This document shows positions 1 through 11,575 of a stretch of 64,000 nt of DNA, piece by piece. The translations under genes were made by a program, and so were the position numbers. Position 1 is the first letter of the stretch; every line of letters begins with the position of its first letter. The DNA is from Globodera rostochiensis (Eukaryota; Nematoda; Chromadorea; Rhabditida; Heteroderidae), in contig JAEVLN010000010.1 of assembly GCA_018350325.1 (NCBI GenBank), forward strand, positions 2,170,001 through 2,234,000. The letters are read 5' to 3'. Below the pieces are notes generated by a model that made no database searches, had not been told where the DNA came from, and was given only the letters and a program-made list of their open reading frames with translations.

Positions 1-2036
1 TTTGTTATTTAATCTTGAGTAAATCCAGAATGCACCAGAATTTGTTGTTCCGGAAAGCCATCTGGACCAGAAATAGGTTTTCCGGAAAGGCAGTATGAAC
101 AAGAATTTGTTATTTGATGTTCTGGAAATCCAGAATGCACCAGAATTTGTTATTTAATCTTGAGTAAATCCAGAATGCACCAGAATTTGTTATTTAATCA
201 TCAGGAAATCCAGAATGCACCAGAATTTGCTGTTCCGGAAGATCTGGACCAGAATAGGTATTCGGAAAGCCAGTATGCACCAGAATTCGTTATTTGCTGT
301 TCCGGAAAGCGATCTGAACCAGAAATAGGTTTTCCGGAAAGACAGTATGAAGATTTGTTATTTGATGTTCTAGAAATCCAGAATGCACCAGAATTTGTTG
401 TTCCGGAAAGCCATCCGGACCAGAAATAGGTTTTCCGGAAAGATTAGTATGCACCTGAATTGTTATTTAATCATCAGTAAATCCAGAATGCACCAGAATT
501 TGCTGTCCCGGAAAGTCTTCTGGACCAGAAATAGGTTTTCCGGAAAGACAGTATGAACTAGAATTTGTTATTTGATGTTCTGGAAATTCTGAATGCACCA
601 GAATTTGTTATTTAATCATCAGTAAATCCAGAATGCACCAGAATTTGCTGTTCCGGAAAGCCATCTGGACCAGAAATAGGTTTTCCGGAAAGACAGTATG
701 AACAAGAATTTGTTATTTAATCTTGAGTAAATCCAGAATGCACCAGAATTTGCTGTTCCGGAAGATCTGGACCAGAATAGGTATTCGGAAAGTCAGTATG
801 CACCAGAATTCGTTATTTGCTGTTCCGGAAAGCCATCTGGACCAGAAATAGGTTTTCCGGAAAGGCAGTATGAACAAGAATTTGTTATTTGATGTTCTGG
901 AAATCCAGAATGCACCAGATTTTGTTGTTCCGGAAAGCCATCTGGACCAGAAATAGGTTTTCCGGAAAGATTAGTATGCACCTGAATTGTTATTTAATCA
1001 TCAGTAAATCCAGAATGCACCAGAATTTGCTGTTCCGGAAGATCTGGACCAGAATAGGTATTCGGAAAGTCAGTATGCACCAGAATTCGTTATTTGCTGT
1101 TCCGGAAAGCCATCTGGACCAGAAATAGGTTTTCCGGAAAGGCAGTATAAACAAGAATTTGTTATTTGATGTTCTGGAAATCCAGAATGCACCAGAATTT
1201 GTTATTTAATCTTGAGTAAATCCAGAATGCACCAGAATTTGTTATTTAATCATCAGGAAATCCAGAATGCACCAGAATTTGCTGTTCCGGAAGATCTGGA
1301 CCAGAATAGGTATTCGGAAAGCCAGTATGCACCAGAATTCGTTATTTGCTGTTCCGGAAAGCGATCTGAACCAGAAATAGGTTTTCCGGAAAGACAGTAT
1401 GAAGATTTGTTATTTGATGTTCTAGAAATCCAGAATGCACCAGAATTTGTTGTTCCGGAAAGCCATCCGGACCAGAAATAGGTTTTCCGGAAAGATTAGT
1501 ATGCACCTGAATTGTTATTTAATCATCAGTAAATCCAGAATGCACCAGAATTTGCTGTCCCGGAAAGTCTTCTGGACCAGAAATAGGTTTTCCGGAAAGA
1601 CAGTATGAACTAGAATTTGTTATTTGATGTTCTGGAAATTCTGAATGCACCAGAATTTGTTATTTAATCATCAGTAAATCCAGAATGCACCAGAATTTGC
1701 TGTTCCGGAAGATCTGGACCAGAATAGGTATTCGGAAAGTCAGTATGCACCAGAATTCGTTATTTGATGTTCTGGAAATTCTGAATGCACCAGAATTTGT
1801 TATTTAATCATCAGTAAATCCAGAATGCACCAGAATTTGCTGTTCCGGAAAGCCATCTGGACCAGAAATAGGTTTTCCGGAAAGACAGTATGAACAAGAA
1901 TTTGTTATTTAATCTTGAGTAAATCCAGAATGCACCAGAATTTGTTATTTAATCATCAATAAATCCAGAATGCACCAGAATTTGCTGTTCCGGAAAGCCA
2001 TCTGAACCAGAAATAGGTTTTCCGGAAAGTCAGTAT
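1..2036. repeat. Higher-order satellite array (cut by left window edge)
   Basis: Short related units built from CCAGAATGCACCAGAATTTG, TTCCGGAAAGCCATCTGGAC and GAACAAGAATTTGTTATTT alternate throughout. The block from about 145 to 700 recurs from about 1197 to 1750 with an offset of 1052 bp; the first few hundred bases of the two copies are essentially identical, so the array has a higher-order unit. The long open frames in it are products of the repeat, not genes. The array ends near 2036 and continues beyond the left edge. Confidence 0.93.
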
Positions 2037-3592
2037 GCTGAAATTTTTAAGGAATAAAATTTTCTGAACAAAATTTTCTTCACCCCCGACCCCGACAATT
2101 TGGTCCTCCCCGACCCCCGACATGGCCAACCCCGGCCTCGCCGATCCCCAACTTTCCTGCCCCCGAGGGGTCGGGAAGGATCCCTAGTCTAAATCTGCAA
2201 AACCTTGTTGAATTAGAACAAAAAATTTTAAATCTGTCGTTTGATCATGCATTTTAGGGGTGTAAAAAGGCCGATTTTACGACCCACGGCTTCTGGTTTT
2301 TAATATATTTTATATGAAAACAATCAATATAGTAAAAATGCTTTTAGGCAATGCGCCCTTTTTTGTTGCCAAAACTGGACCGATTATAATGCGTTGGAAA
2401 TGGCCAAATTCAAAAGCACATTGTAAAAAGAAATTGTGAAATTTATGCATGAGAGAATCCTTCTACACATTATACAAATCATGCTTCTATACATTATACA
2501 AATCCAACATTATACAAATCCATTGTTTCTATACATTATACACACACACATGCGTCAATAGAAAGCGTTGGTCCACGTTTTCTATTCGTCATATGTGGAA
2601 ACAGAGAGAGACTTGTGATTTAGGGCAAAAATATTCCAATTTAAGGGGGCTGGAATTGAAGATTTTTTCACTTTTATATTTAATAATTTTAATCTTTAAT
2701 GCTTTAGTAAAATTAATTTTCATTTTTTATTTTGCAATATTTAAAAATAAAATAGGTGGCAAATTTTATGGCATTTGCCTGTTTTTTGCGCGAGGCTATG
2801 ATGAGCAGGGATGCGATTTTTAAGCTCAAAAAAATCTCAAAATTAACAATAATGCCTTAAAAATCAAATCAGTAAATTAAAAATTTAGAGAAAAACTGTG
2901 TTTTTTTTGAAATATCTAAAAAAAGAGGCCAAGGGAGAAAATGCATTTTTATTATTTTTAAATAAATTTTTTTAATTTTGGAGACATGGTGGGTGGATGT
3001 CCCTTCTGCGGGAGTTAACAGAAACACTTGTCCACCCCCTGAAATAGGTTTACCCCTATTTTAAGTCCCAAAATATGTTTTTTAGGTAATCGTTTAAACG
3101 ACAAAATTTACGGTTAAAAACATGCTTTTCGTGTATAACTCGTAATCAAAGCTTCATAAAAAAATCCCAGCTCTACGCATAGAAATAAAAATGAACCAAT
3201 CAATCAATAAACGTAAAATGGTGCAAATATTTCCATATTCATTCCCTAATCACATTTATAGATTCAATCGAATGATCAGAAATGAGATGGGATTGTGGGA
3301 ATTCCAAACTTTGCATAATTAATAGATTTAGTGCAAAAATATTGCATTTTAAGGTGGCTGAAATTGAAGATTTTTTCACATTGATAGTTAATCATTTTAA
3401 TTTAATGTTTAGAAAATAATTTTTTCAATTTTTGTTTTTCTTTCGCAATTTTTAAAAATAAAATTTTAATTATACTACATAAGAATAAAAAAATGCAAAA
3501 TAGATCATAGAGGTAACAATCATTTAATAAATTTTGTTATTTCCATTATTTAATAAATAGCCTTATTCAAAACAATTATAAAGTTTAGAAAT
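2037..3592. other. Intergenic AT-rich DNA with a GC-rich repeat fragment
   Basis: 2080-2190 is a C/G-rich repeat of GACCCCGAC/GTCGGG type that recurs near 11.4, 14.6, 22.3 and 57.1 kb. 2455-2550 has a few copies of TATACATTATACAAATC. The rest is AT-rich with no gene that I can support. The proximal promoter of the next gene must lie in its last few hundred bases, but I see no distinct motif. Confidence 0.6.
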
Positions 3593-5979
3593 ATGATTTT
3601 ACTCCAACTTTTGATTTTAACTGGATTTGTTGTCCCCAACGATTCAGTGGACTTATTGAACAATCTAGTTCTTTCATCAACAAATAGAAATCTGCTGAAA
3701 ATTGTCAAAGAATTGTCTTCAGATTATGAAAAAGAGCGGAATGAAGGCATTTATAAAATGGTCAAACTGTTCACCGAAGGAAAAAATGTTAAAAAAGAAG
3801 ATGATGGCTTTACTATTCCAGCAGAAAAGGCGGAAGAATTTTTGGAAAAAGTTTTTTTGGCACTCAAAGACGACAATGTCATTATGCCAAAAGAGAAGGA
3901 AATGGACGAAACATGGATTTGTGCGGCAGAAAATCAGCCAAAAAATTCTTTAAAAGCAATTCTAGAAGGATTATTTGATGTGAAATTTTCTGATCAATTG
4001 AAAGAATATTCAAAGAATTTAAAACCTTTTTTGATGATTTTATCGGCGGCTATTCGAATTTGTGCAATTTTTGGTTCTGAAAAGGACCAATATTCTCTAG
4101 AAGCATTCTTAACCGGTTATAAATGTGCCAACGTCGATGAAAATCAACATCCAATGTAAATTAATATATATAATAATAAACACTTATTGGTTTTTATTAA
4201 GGATTTATTCTTATAAAACAATTGATTGTCCAATATTAACAATTTATTCTTACAAAATATTGCCAATTAATAACAATGGCCAATTATTGAATTTGTCCGA
4301 TAAAATCGCTTCAATTAAATTTTGCAAAACAAAAACGGACTCGGCCGAACGTATGGATGATAAACCCATTTTATTTATCATTAGTTCAATTTTAGGGAAT
4401 TTTAATTTTTTGTTGAAATTATCCGATGTTGACGTAACGCCATTTGCCATCGTTAAATTGGCTGAAGATATTCGTTGGGGAATTGAATATGGACAAATGG
4501 ATATAGAAATTGATAACATGGACCTTTCTGATTTGGCGGGTGCGCACTTTACCGGTCACTCATTCATTGACTATAAAAATAAGAATCCATCTAATTCTAT
4601 GTTCCAGGTATGTTCAATTTTTTGAAATCGGAATGGTGCTAGGTCGTTTCGTAAAACTGCCACCATGGGCGTTTCGTAAATTCGCCAGGGCGTTTCGTAA
4701 ATTCGCCAGGGCGTTTCGTAAATCTGCCATTATGAGCGTTTCGTAAATCTGCCACTATGGGCGTTTCGTAAATTCGCCAGGGCGTTTCGTAAATCTGCCA
4801 CTATTATATTAATATAATATACATGTATATATTAAGTGCATACACATTTTTAATCGATCAAAGTATTGTAAACGTCAGATCAGACAAATAAATTGAAAGC
4901 GCCTCACAATAATTTATTCACCTATTATTTTCTTCAACAATATAACGGCAAATAATTCGAAAGCGCCGCCGAAAAATATTTACCTATTATTTGCTTCTAC
5001 CACCCCCCTATTGTTCGCTCTCGACGGTGAAGGCGATTACATTTTTAGTAACTTTAATGTTATCTGCACAGCAAATTTTAATTTGTGGCATTAGAATTGA
5101 AGAAATGCATCGAATCAAGGCGCAAAAAATTTGGTTGAGCTGTATTTTAAGAAAGAAATAAAAACATGCGGAGATTTATTGGAAAAATTGGACGAAAATT
5201 GGTATTGAACTTAGCCTAAGGACTTTGGATAGACATCTGGCTAAAAGGATAATGGAAAATTTACTAACTACATCATTTCTGAATTATATTTTTATATATT
5301 TGTTAATAAAATTTTAATTCCTTTTGTTCGATAAAAATGTGTATATATTTATATATATAATAGTGGCGAATTTACGAAACGCTATAATGGCAGATTTACG
5401 AAACGCCCTGGCGAATTTACGAAACGCCCATAATGGCGCATTTACGAAACGCCCATGGTGGCAGTTTTTACGAAACGACCCAGCACGATCGGAATTGTAC
5501 CCGTACAAAATTTTATTTAGGCGAGCTTGCATGGCGAAGTCTCCTTTTGTTTAAGAAAATTTCTGCTGAATTTGCTGAATCGCACTTTGAATTTGCCCAA
5601 TTTGGAAAATTATTTTGTGGACACCAATCTGTCTAAAGAATTAAAGAAAAAACAATTGGAGACAAAACAAAAGTTACTTTGGGATCGTTACAACACATAC
5701 ATCAAAAAAGACGTTGAAAGTTTGAAAAACGAAATTGTTGAACGTGAATATTATTTACATTTTGAAGAGGCCATTCACATTAATTGGAACCCGCACAGAG
5801 GTTAGCCCCGCCGGCTTCTTTTTGTTAATACTAAAAACATTTATTTTATTATAATAAATTAAAAAGGCTTACGAAAAACTAAACATATTTTAAAAAAAGA
5901 GTGGAAGCTAACAACAAGAAGTAAAGAAGATGCACTGACAAAGAAGAAGAGGGCGGATACAATGCAATTGTTGAGTTAA
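3593..5979 (+). CDS. Predicted secreted protein, unknown family, 4 exons
   Basis: Model: exons 3593-4155, 4202-4607, 5521-5800 and 5867-5979; the reading phase agrees at every junction (about 453 aa). The first residues, MILLQLLILTGFVVPNDS, look like a signal peptide. The rest is hydrophilic and probably helical, with many Leu and Lys and few Cys. I recognise no domain. Exon 3 may instead read through to a TAG at 5803-5805, giving about 417 aa ending NWNPHRG; the splice to exon 4 adds a Lys/Arg-rich tail. Intron 1 is only 46 bp. Intron 2 is 913 bp because it holds an 853-bp mobile element; without the element and its 8-bp duplication it would be 52 bp. It could be an effector-like secreted protein, but nothing in the sequence proves that. 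Confidence is good for gene structure and low for function. Confidence 0.72.
4635..5487. mobile_element. Non-autonomous hAT-like MITE, TSD ATCGGAAT
   Basis: The direct repeat ATCGGAAT at 4627-4634 and 5488-5495 flanks an 853-bp element. The ends are inverted copies (GGTGCTAGGTCGTTTCGTAA at the left, its near-complement at the right) and each arm is a tandem array of GCGTTTCGTAAATTCGCCA-like units. It has no transposase frame. An 8-bp target duplication fits the hAT superfamily. It sits wholly inside intron 2 of the flanking secreted-protein gene. Confidence 0.9.
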
Positions 5980-6416
5980 ATGAGGAATTTAGAAAGGCAT
6001 TCAAGAAGGTTTTGAAGAAATTTTAGGGGAATTTGTTTCATTTTCCGTCTGACTAAAATTTGGCAAAATGCTTTTTATAGAATTGGAATTTCCAATTTTT
6101 ATGTTCTGTCTGGAATGCGTTATTTACTTTGGGCCATTTTTATCTATGATTTTGTAAAAGATATGCGTGATAAAAATACGAAATTAGTGGATGTAAATTC
6201 AAAATTTTATCCATAAAATTAATAATCATAAAGTAAACAGTTAATTTTTATTAATTTTTGGTAATAATTGCTATTTTGAAAATCTGGAACCGAATCCGAT
6301 CCGATGTTACAAGAAAAACCCGACCCGACTCGGCTGAATATTTTAGTCCGAACGTCGAAAGTTTATAACTTTCTTCAGTCTGAACCGATTTGGTCAGAGG
6401 TCACTTAAAATGAAAG
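5980..6416. other. Intergenic, no gene seen
   Basis: AT-rich DNA with a short CCGAATCCGATCCGATG / GACCCGACTCGGCTG repeat-like stretch near 6290-6390. I see no coding exon. Confidence 0.5.
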
Positions 6417-6424
6417 CTCACAAT

Positions 6425-6761
6425 TAGAGACGAGATTTTTAGGGTTTAACCTTTTTTTTGCGGATAGGGTTTGACGAGAGAAGCCCAGAAATAGCAATCA
6501 TTTCGAAAAATTTTTGAATTAGAGCGACTTTTTAGTCCCTAAAAATCCCTATTTTGCCCTTTTTGAGAATAAATCCCTAGTTAGCCGTTTTTGCGTTTTT
6601 AGTCCCTATTTTGGCACTTTTTCCCAAAATTTCACGCAAAAATTGACTGGATTTGGGCAGTTTAGCACCTTTTTAGTCCCTATTTTGCCACTTTTTGAGC
6701 TTTTTAGTCCCTATTATATGTCCCTTTTTCACGTTTTTTAGTCCCTAAAATCTCGTCTCTA
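6425..6761. mobile_element. hAT-like MITE, TSD CTCACAAT/CTCACATT
   Basis: Inverted ends TAGAGACGAGATTTTTAGGG and its complement enclose 337 bp. The flanks 6417-6424 CTCACAAT and 6762-6769 CTCACATT match at 7 of 8 bases. The interior is a run of TTTTTAGTCCCTATTTTGCC-like subrepeats without coding capacity. Confidence 0.82.
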
Positions 6762-6780
6762 CTCACATTGAGTTAATCTT

Positions 6781-7255
6781 CGGTAGGGGTCGTTTGAGTC
6801 TGGCCATTTGAGTCGGCCACTTGAGTCTGCCACTTGAGTCTGGAATTTGAGTCTGGTGGCCACTTGAGTCTGGCCATTTGAGTCTGGTTAGAAGGAAAAT
6901 TTTTTAAATTAAATCTTCTAAAATAAAAGTCAAGCAACATATTTTTAAAAAAATAACTTTCTAAACAAAAAATGGTACTTGGGGTTCGTTAAATAAACCC
7001 CTAAGTCTCTACCTTCCATTCGGTTTTTGTTACTTAAAAAAGTCGTTTTTTCCTTATCATAATTGCTGAAATCATAGATTGGATGATGTCAAATGATAAA
7101 TCGATGTTATATTTGTGATCAGCTACCTCGATAACCCCGGAGTACTTCCCAGAATCACATAAAGTTGCTTGACTTTTTTATTTTAGTAGATTTAATTTTA
7201 AAAATTTTTCCTTCTAACCGGACTCAAATGGCCAGACTCAAACGGCCCGCTCCCG
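6781..7255. mobile_element. hAT-like MITE of the GAGTCTGGCC family
   Basis: Left end CGGTAGGGGTCGTTTGAGTC, right end complementary to CGGGAGCGGGCCGTTTGAGT. Flanks 6773-6780 TTAATCTT and 7256-7263 TTAATGTT match at 7 of 8. The arms are tandem TTGAGTCTGGCCA units. It is inserted 11 bp from the previous element, so the two form a cluster. A relative lies at 59.6-60.0 kb. Confidence 0.82.
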
Positions 7256-7769
7256 TTAATGTTATCATTAAGCTAAGTTTTAGATTGGCCAATTCTTAAA
7301 AAGTATGGCCAAAAAAATGTAAAAAACTCAAAGAAAAAAGATTTCAGTTTTTGCATAGATTTCGCTCATCCCCGATTCAAACCCTAATGAGTGCAAGCAC
7401 TTATTAACCATTCTTCTAACCCATTAAAGGAAGCATTTTTAATAATTTAATTTTTTAAATAAAATGCGGTCAAAAAAAATTTTTGGAAAAATTTCCCCGG
7501 CGCCTGTCGTCACCACCTGACCCCTTCCACTACTAAAAGTTTTTTAAAAAATTTTGTTTCCAAATCTTTAAACAAATTAAGTGAAATTTCACTCTGCTTA
7601 AAGTTGGCCAATGCTTATATCCTGGTAAGCATAAATCACTAGGATAAGGATATCCTGAAAATCAAGATTTTAATCCTGGTAAATCCATGCCCTTGGCATT
7701 TCAAAAATCCAAGTCCTGATACTGATCCGGGATTTTTCAAAAACCCGGACTCTAGTTTTTGTGATTAAA

Positions 7770-8340
7770 ACTAGGGTTGCACGGGACCGGTACCGGGACC
7801 GGGACGGGATTTCCCGGTTTTTTCAAGTCCCGTTCCCGGTCGGGACGGGACTTTTTGAAAACTGGAAGTCCCGGTCCCGGTTTTTTGGTCCCGGCGGGAC
7901 CGGGACAAACCGGGACTAAATTTACACCCCTAATGATAGCATCATCGAGCGACAATTTCAATCTTTTTTTACAAAGGTTTCCTCAAATAACTCGGTGTCT
8001 TAGTGGTTTGTCTTCCGGCAAGTCAAATGTTTGTGTCGGGTTCGAGTCCGCTTGAGTACAAACATTTATTTATCATTTTTTCTCTAACATAATTTTCTTC
8101 CCCTAATAATAAAAATATTTTAATAATTTTTAAAAAATTTCTAATTAAATTACGAGTTAAAACAAGAATTTTTGAAATTACTTCCTGATTTTTTTTTTAC
8201 TTCAATTTCTTAACAAAATCATTAAAATGTTCAAAAAATTTCTCCGGCGGCGCTTGTCGGCGCCGCCGGACATCCTCCACTCTTACGTAACCAGTTTTTT
8301 CCCGAAATTCCAAAGCAAAATGAATTTGAGTCAAAATTTA
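7770..8340 (+). mobile_element. Truncated copy of the GGGTTGCACGGGACC composite MITE
   Basis: Starts with TAGGGTTGCACGGGACCGG and a run of CGGGACCGGGAC units, as at the ends of the complete element at 41224-42116. It then has a tRNA-like stretch (7995-8062), a GC-rich hairpin (8244-8270) and a CACTCTTACGTAACCAG stretch that is also present inside the 41-kb copy in the opposite orientation. The second inverted end is missing, so the right limit is approximate. Confidence 0.7.
7995..8062 (+). other. tRNA-like Pol III module in a mobile element
   Basis: An A-box-like TGTCTTAGTGGTTT is followed at tRNA-like spacing by a perfect B box, GGTTCGAGTCC. I cannot fold a good cloverleaf from it, so I read it as a tRNA-derived (SINE-like) internal promoter rather than a functional tRNA gene. 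Confidence 0.5.
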
Positions 8341-8732
8341 AAAAAGTTTTCTTTATATAAATTAATAATGTTCATATTAACTACTATTTTTTAATATTAA
8401 TATTTCTATATAAAAATAATAAATTTTATAATTTAATTAATGAATTCAATATCAACGTCAAGCCTTTTTATATAAATCAATAGAAATGATACAAAGCAAA
8501 TGCGCAAATATTGAATGACAGCAAAATGTTGTACATTGACAATTTCAGTCGATAAAAAGTCTATAAAGAATTTCCATAATTTATAAGCCATGTATATTAC
8601 TATTTGTAATTTATTTAATATTCCTATTAAGTGCTAGTCGTAATTTAGAAGAATAATTCGTTTATATATTAATTCTTTAGTTAACTAAATTTTTTTTTAG
8701 TTGAAAAGGCATTTAATATTTAAAATTTTCAA

Positions 8733-9691
8733 ATGTCTTTTATTTCATTTCCAATTTGTGTCGTCGTCAGCGTCCTATGCTTGCTCCAAATTGTTTGGTC
8801 TGACAACGCAATTAAAATTTTTTGTGGAAAATTTAAACGTTTGTTATTTTGCTAATTTATTTTTAAAATCTTCGACATTTTTTTTTGTAATCATTTCAAA
8901 GTGTCGCCTATGAAACTTGAGCTTCTTCAACTTCATAATTTTTCTTATTTAAGCATTAATTGGTCCTGTGATTGAACGGCATGTGATGGTGGAAGTTTAT
9001 GGACAAGGTAATTAAGAATCAATAGAAAATTGAGTAATCTTTTAAAACATAAAAATATTTTTTAGTTTTTTATTGCAAATTATTTAATCAGAAAAATGTT
9101 TTAAATTTTTTTAGGACATTTTATTTACATTTAAACCCTAAATTATTTCAGTGTATTATTATGCAAAAACTGGCCTTCAAACATACGAAAGAACTGACCC
9201 ACAAACCTTCCCAACAACGAGCCAACAAAAAAAGCCAAAATATGTTACACAAACCCTGGGCGGCACTTGGCACGAAACAAAAATGAAAGCAGCATTAATG
9301 CCATCAAAAATCCCGGATGTTTTTGAGAGAAGGTTTTAAATTTCAAAAAAATACAAAAATTTTAAATTCACATTTGCATGTTTTCTTGGCGCTTCATTTC
9401 GTTCTCTGATCGAGATCATCTTCAAGTTATTCCACCATTTTTCTTCAATTTTTCAGCTTTCAAGCGTCATCGAATTGGCAACCCGACAGCTACAACAATC
9501 TGTTGAACAACAATGCCCATTTTGTGTTCGCATTTGTGCGAAACATTGTCGGCGGCACTGCGCCTGTTAGTTTCGGCGATTTTCCTGATTGCTACATTCA
9601 GTTGGCATTTGCTCAGTGGTGTGAAAAGCAGCGACACAAACTTTCGACGGCATCAAAAAATTGTGAAAAAAACCCACTTAAAATTTGTTAG
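8733..9691 (+). CDS. Predicted secreted PPPDE/DeSI-like protein
   Basis: Exons 8733-8823, 8954-9007, 9152-9332 and 9457-9691 join in phase to 186 aa. The N-terminus (MSFISFPICVVVSVLCLLQ then IVWSDN) is a strong signal peptide. The next region reads ERHVMVEVYGQGVYYY, then LGGTW, then SYNNLLNNNAHFVFAFVRN. This order resembles the PPPDE/DeSI deubiquitinase or deSUMOylase fold: a His before a VxVYG strand, an LG(T) motif, then a SYNLLxxNCNHF-like helix. If that alignment is right, the His is kept but the catalytic Cys of NCNHF is replaced by Asn or Ala. The family match is by eye and uncertain. Secretion plus loss of the nucleophile would imply a non-enzymatic role, for example binding. The exon model is well supported by phase and splice sites; exon 1 to exon 2 uses a GTGGAA donor, the least certain junction. 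Confidence 0.62.
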
Positions 9692-10027
9692 TTTTTGAAC
9701 ATTTTATATGTATGATGTATGTTATGTAGGTAGATATTCATCACTTAGTAACTTTCAATGTTTCTGTACTCTTTTGTTTCTCATAGATTTCGCTATTATT
9801 ATTTTTAGACAAATTTTATTTTTATCTATCGAATCACCGAAAATTTCATTAAAAAGCGACAATTTCAATATTATTCAATGCTGATAGGTTTTGCTATTAA
9901 TTTAAATGGATAGAATAAAAACGTTGCACACATTTTTTCACAAATTCATTTAAATTTGCGTCAATTCAAATTTTTGTGCAAGCGATGACTACCAGCAGGC
10001 ATCGACGACCTTTTAATTTCTTAGAAA

Positions 10028-10225
10028 ACGGAATTCCGACCCCAAAATGTCGGTATTCTCGACCCCAAAAATGTCGGTTTTCTCGACCCCAAAAAATGTA
10101 GGCATTCTCGGCCCCAAAAATGTCGGTTTTCTCGACCCCAAAAAATGTAGGCATTCTCGGCCCCAAAAATGTCGGTATTCTCGACCCAACAAAAATGTCG
10201 GAAATCGGAATTTCAACCATTCCTG
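10028..10225. repeat. Tandem repeat of CGACCCCAAAAATGTCGGT type
   Basis: About seven copies of a roughly 28-bp unit (TTCTCGACCCCAAAAATGTC or TTCTCGGCCCCAAAAATG) run from 10028 to 10200. Complementary GGAATTCCGAC and GTCGGAAATCGGAATT at the two ends hint at a MITE, but I find no target duplication. The open minus-strand frames here are repeat artefacts. Confidence 0.75.
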
Positions 10226-10788
10226 ATGGCTACGATTCGACCGAATTGTAAAATATCGCAATTAGCGCAGAAGCTTAGGCTTTACATTTAAAAATGGAAT
10301 CCCTAAAAAATGCTTAAATAAAAAAGGAGATATTTCTTTCTAATTTTAATATTTTTATTTTTGTGATCACTTTTTTAAACAATTCCAATTATAATTATGC
10401 ACATCTGGTATTCTGCTCCATTTTTTTCACAATTCTCAAATGTCCATTTGGCCGCCATCTTTCCTCTGACCACTATTGGGGGCCAAATGCCGCCCCCCAC
10501 ATGCCCCCGGAGGGGATGCCCTCGACTTTATATGCCGCCGAGCGCCGTCCGTCGCTCCTTTCATTCGACTCCCATTAATCCCATGTGGCCAAGGCGGTCT
10601 TGGCCCCATCTGGCAAAAAGCGAAAGAGTACAATGGTCACTTTTGTCGGGGGATCAAACTTGGAGTCATAAAATTAGGTTAAGACGGAATTTTATTTTAA
10701 TAAATAGCCTCTCCGAATTCATCAAATGCCAAAAATGCTTAATTCTCTTTTACATTTTATGCCACAAAAGTTGCTCTCCCTCACTATC

Positions 10789-10806
10789 TAAGCCTAAGCC
10801 TAAGCC
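10789..10806. repeat. Short interstitial telomere-like repeat (GCCTAA)n
   Basis: TAAGCCTAAGCCTAAGCC is three copies of the complement of the nematode telomere unit TTAGGC. It is short and could arise by chance or by break repair. Confidence 0.6.
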
Positions 10807-11404
10807 TTGCCTCACAATAATTGTGTGGTCCATGGCGCCTCAAGCACAGATTGTGGCGCCACAAAGTAATGGCACCGGCCAACACAATTTTGCCGGGTGT
10901 CCGTCCGTCCGTTCACCCGCCGCCGGCGCTAATAAGCGGAAAGTGCGGCGGAGCGGGTGGGCGGAAAGTTGGTTTCCGCCAGCGGAGTGACCACGACCCA
11001 CCGCAAAACAAATTGTCCGTTGCCCTCTTAATTTTAAAATATTTTTTTTTATAATTTTAGTGACGAAAATAATTGTTTTCAACATCGATTGTATGTATGA
11101 CAGAATTTTCAAATCTTTTAAAGTAAATAATTTCAAATTTTGTTAATATGTCGGCGTATTATTTTAATAAATTTTAGATAAAATTTGAATTTTACTAAGT
11201 AAAATTTGAACTCTTCCTTTTTTCATGAAAAATATAGAAACAATATATGTAAAGAAAACGGAATTTTAAAATTTACTAGTATTTAAAATCCATTTTGCGA
11301 AGATATTCAAATTTTACGAACTCCTCGTATTTTTTGAATTTTTAAATTTTACTAGGAAAATTTGAATATCCTAATATTTTCAAATAATACGCCGGCATAT
11401 TATA

Positions 11405-11575
11405 CACTAGGTTCGGCCCTGACCCCTCGGGTCGGGGGTCGGGGACGAAAACCCCGTTTAAAAAAAGTCGGCGTTCGGGGTTTTTCCCAAACCTCGAAAA
11501 ATTCAAAAAAGTCGGGGTCGGGGACGAAAACCCCGACTAAAAAAAAGTCGGCGTTCGGGGACGGGGCTGACCCCT
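11405..11575. repeat. GTCGGGG/ACCCCG repeat
   Basis: Repeated GTCGGGGACGAAAACCCCG and AAAAAGTCGGCGTTCGGGG units. The same family appears at 2080-2190, 14565-14720 and 57120-57210. Confidence 0.75.

Noticed and set aside
160..1481. Two identical 89-aa open frames (160-429 and 1212-1481) as a duplicated gene
   Set aside because: Both are the satellite unit read in one frame; the identity reflects the 1052-bp repeat period.
7752..8055. Proline/glycine-rich protein on either strand
   Set aside because: It is the CGGGACC tandem array of a mobile element.
10397..10990. 197-aa open frame
   Set aside because: Mixed composition, no splice context, no recognisable family and strong overlap with other open frames in GC-rich DNA.
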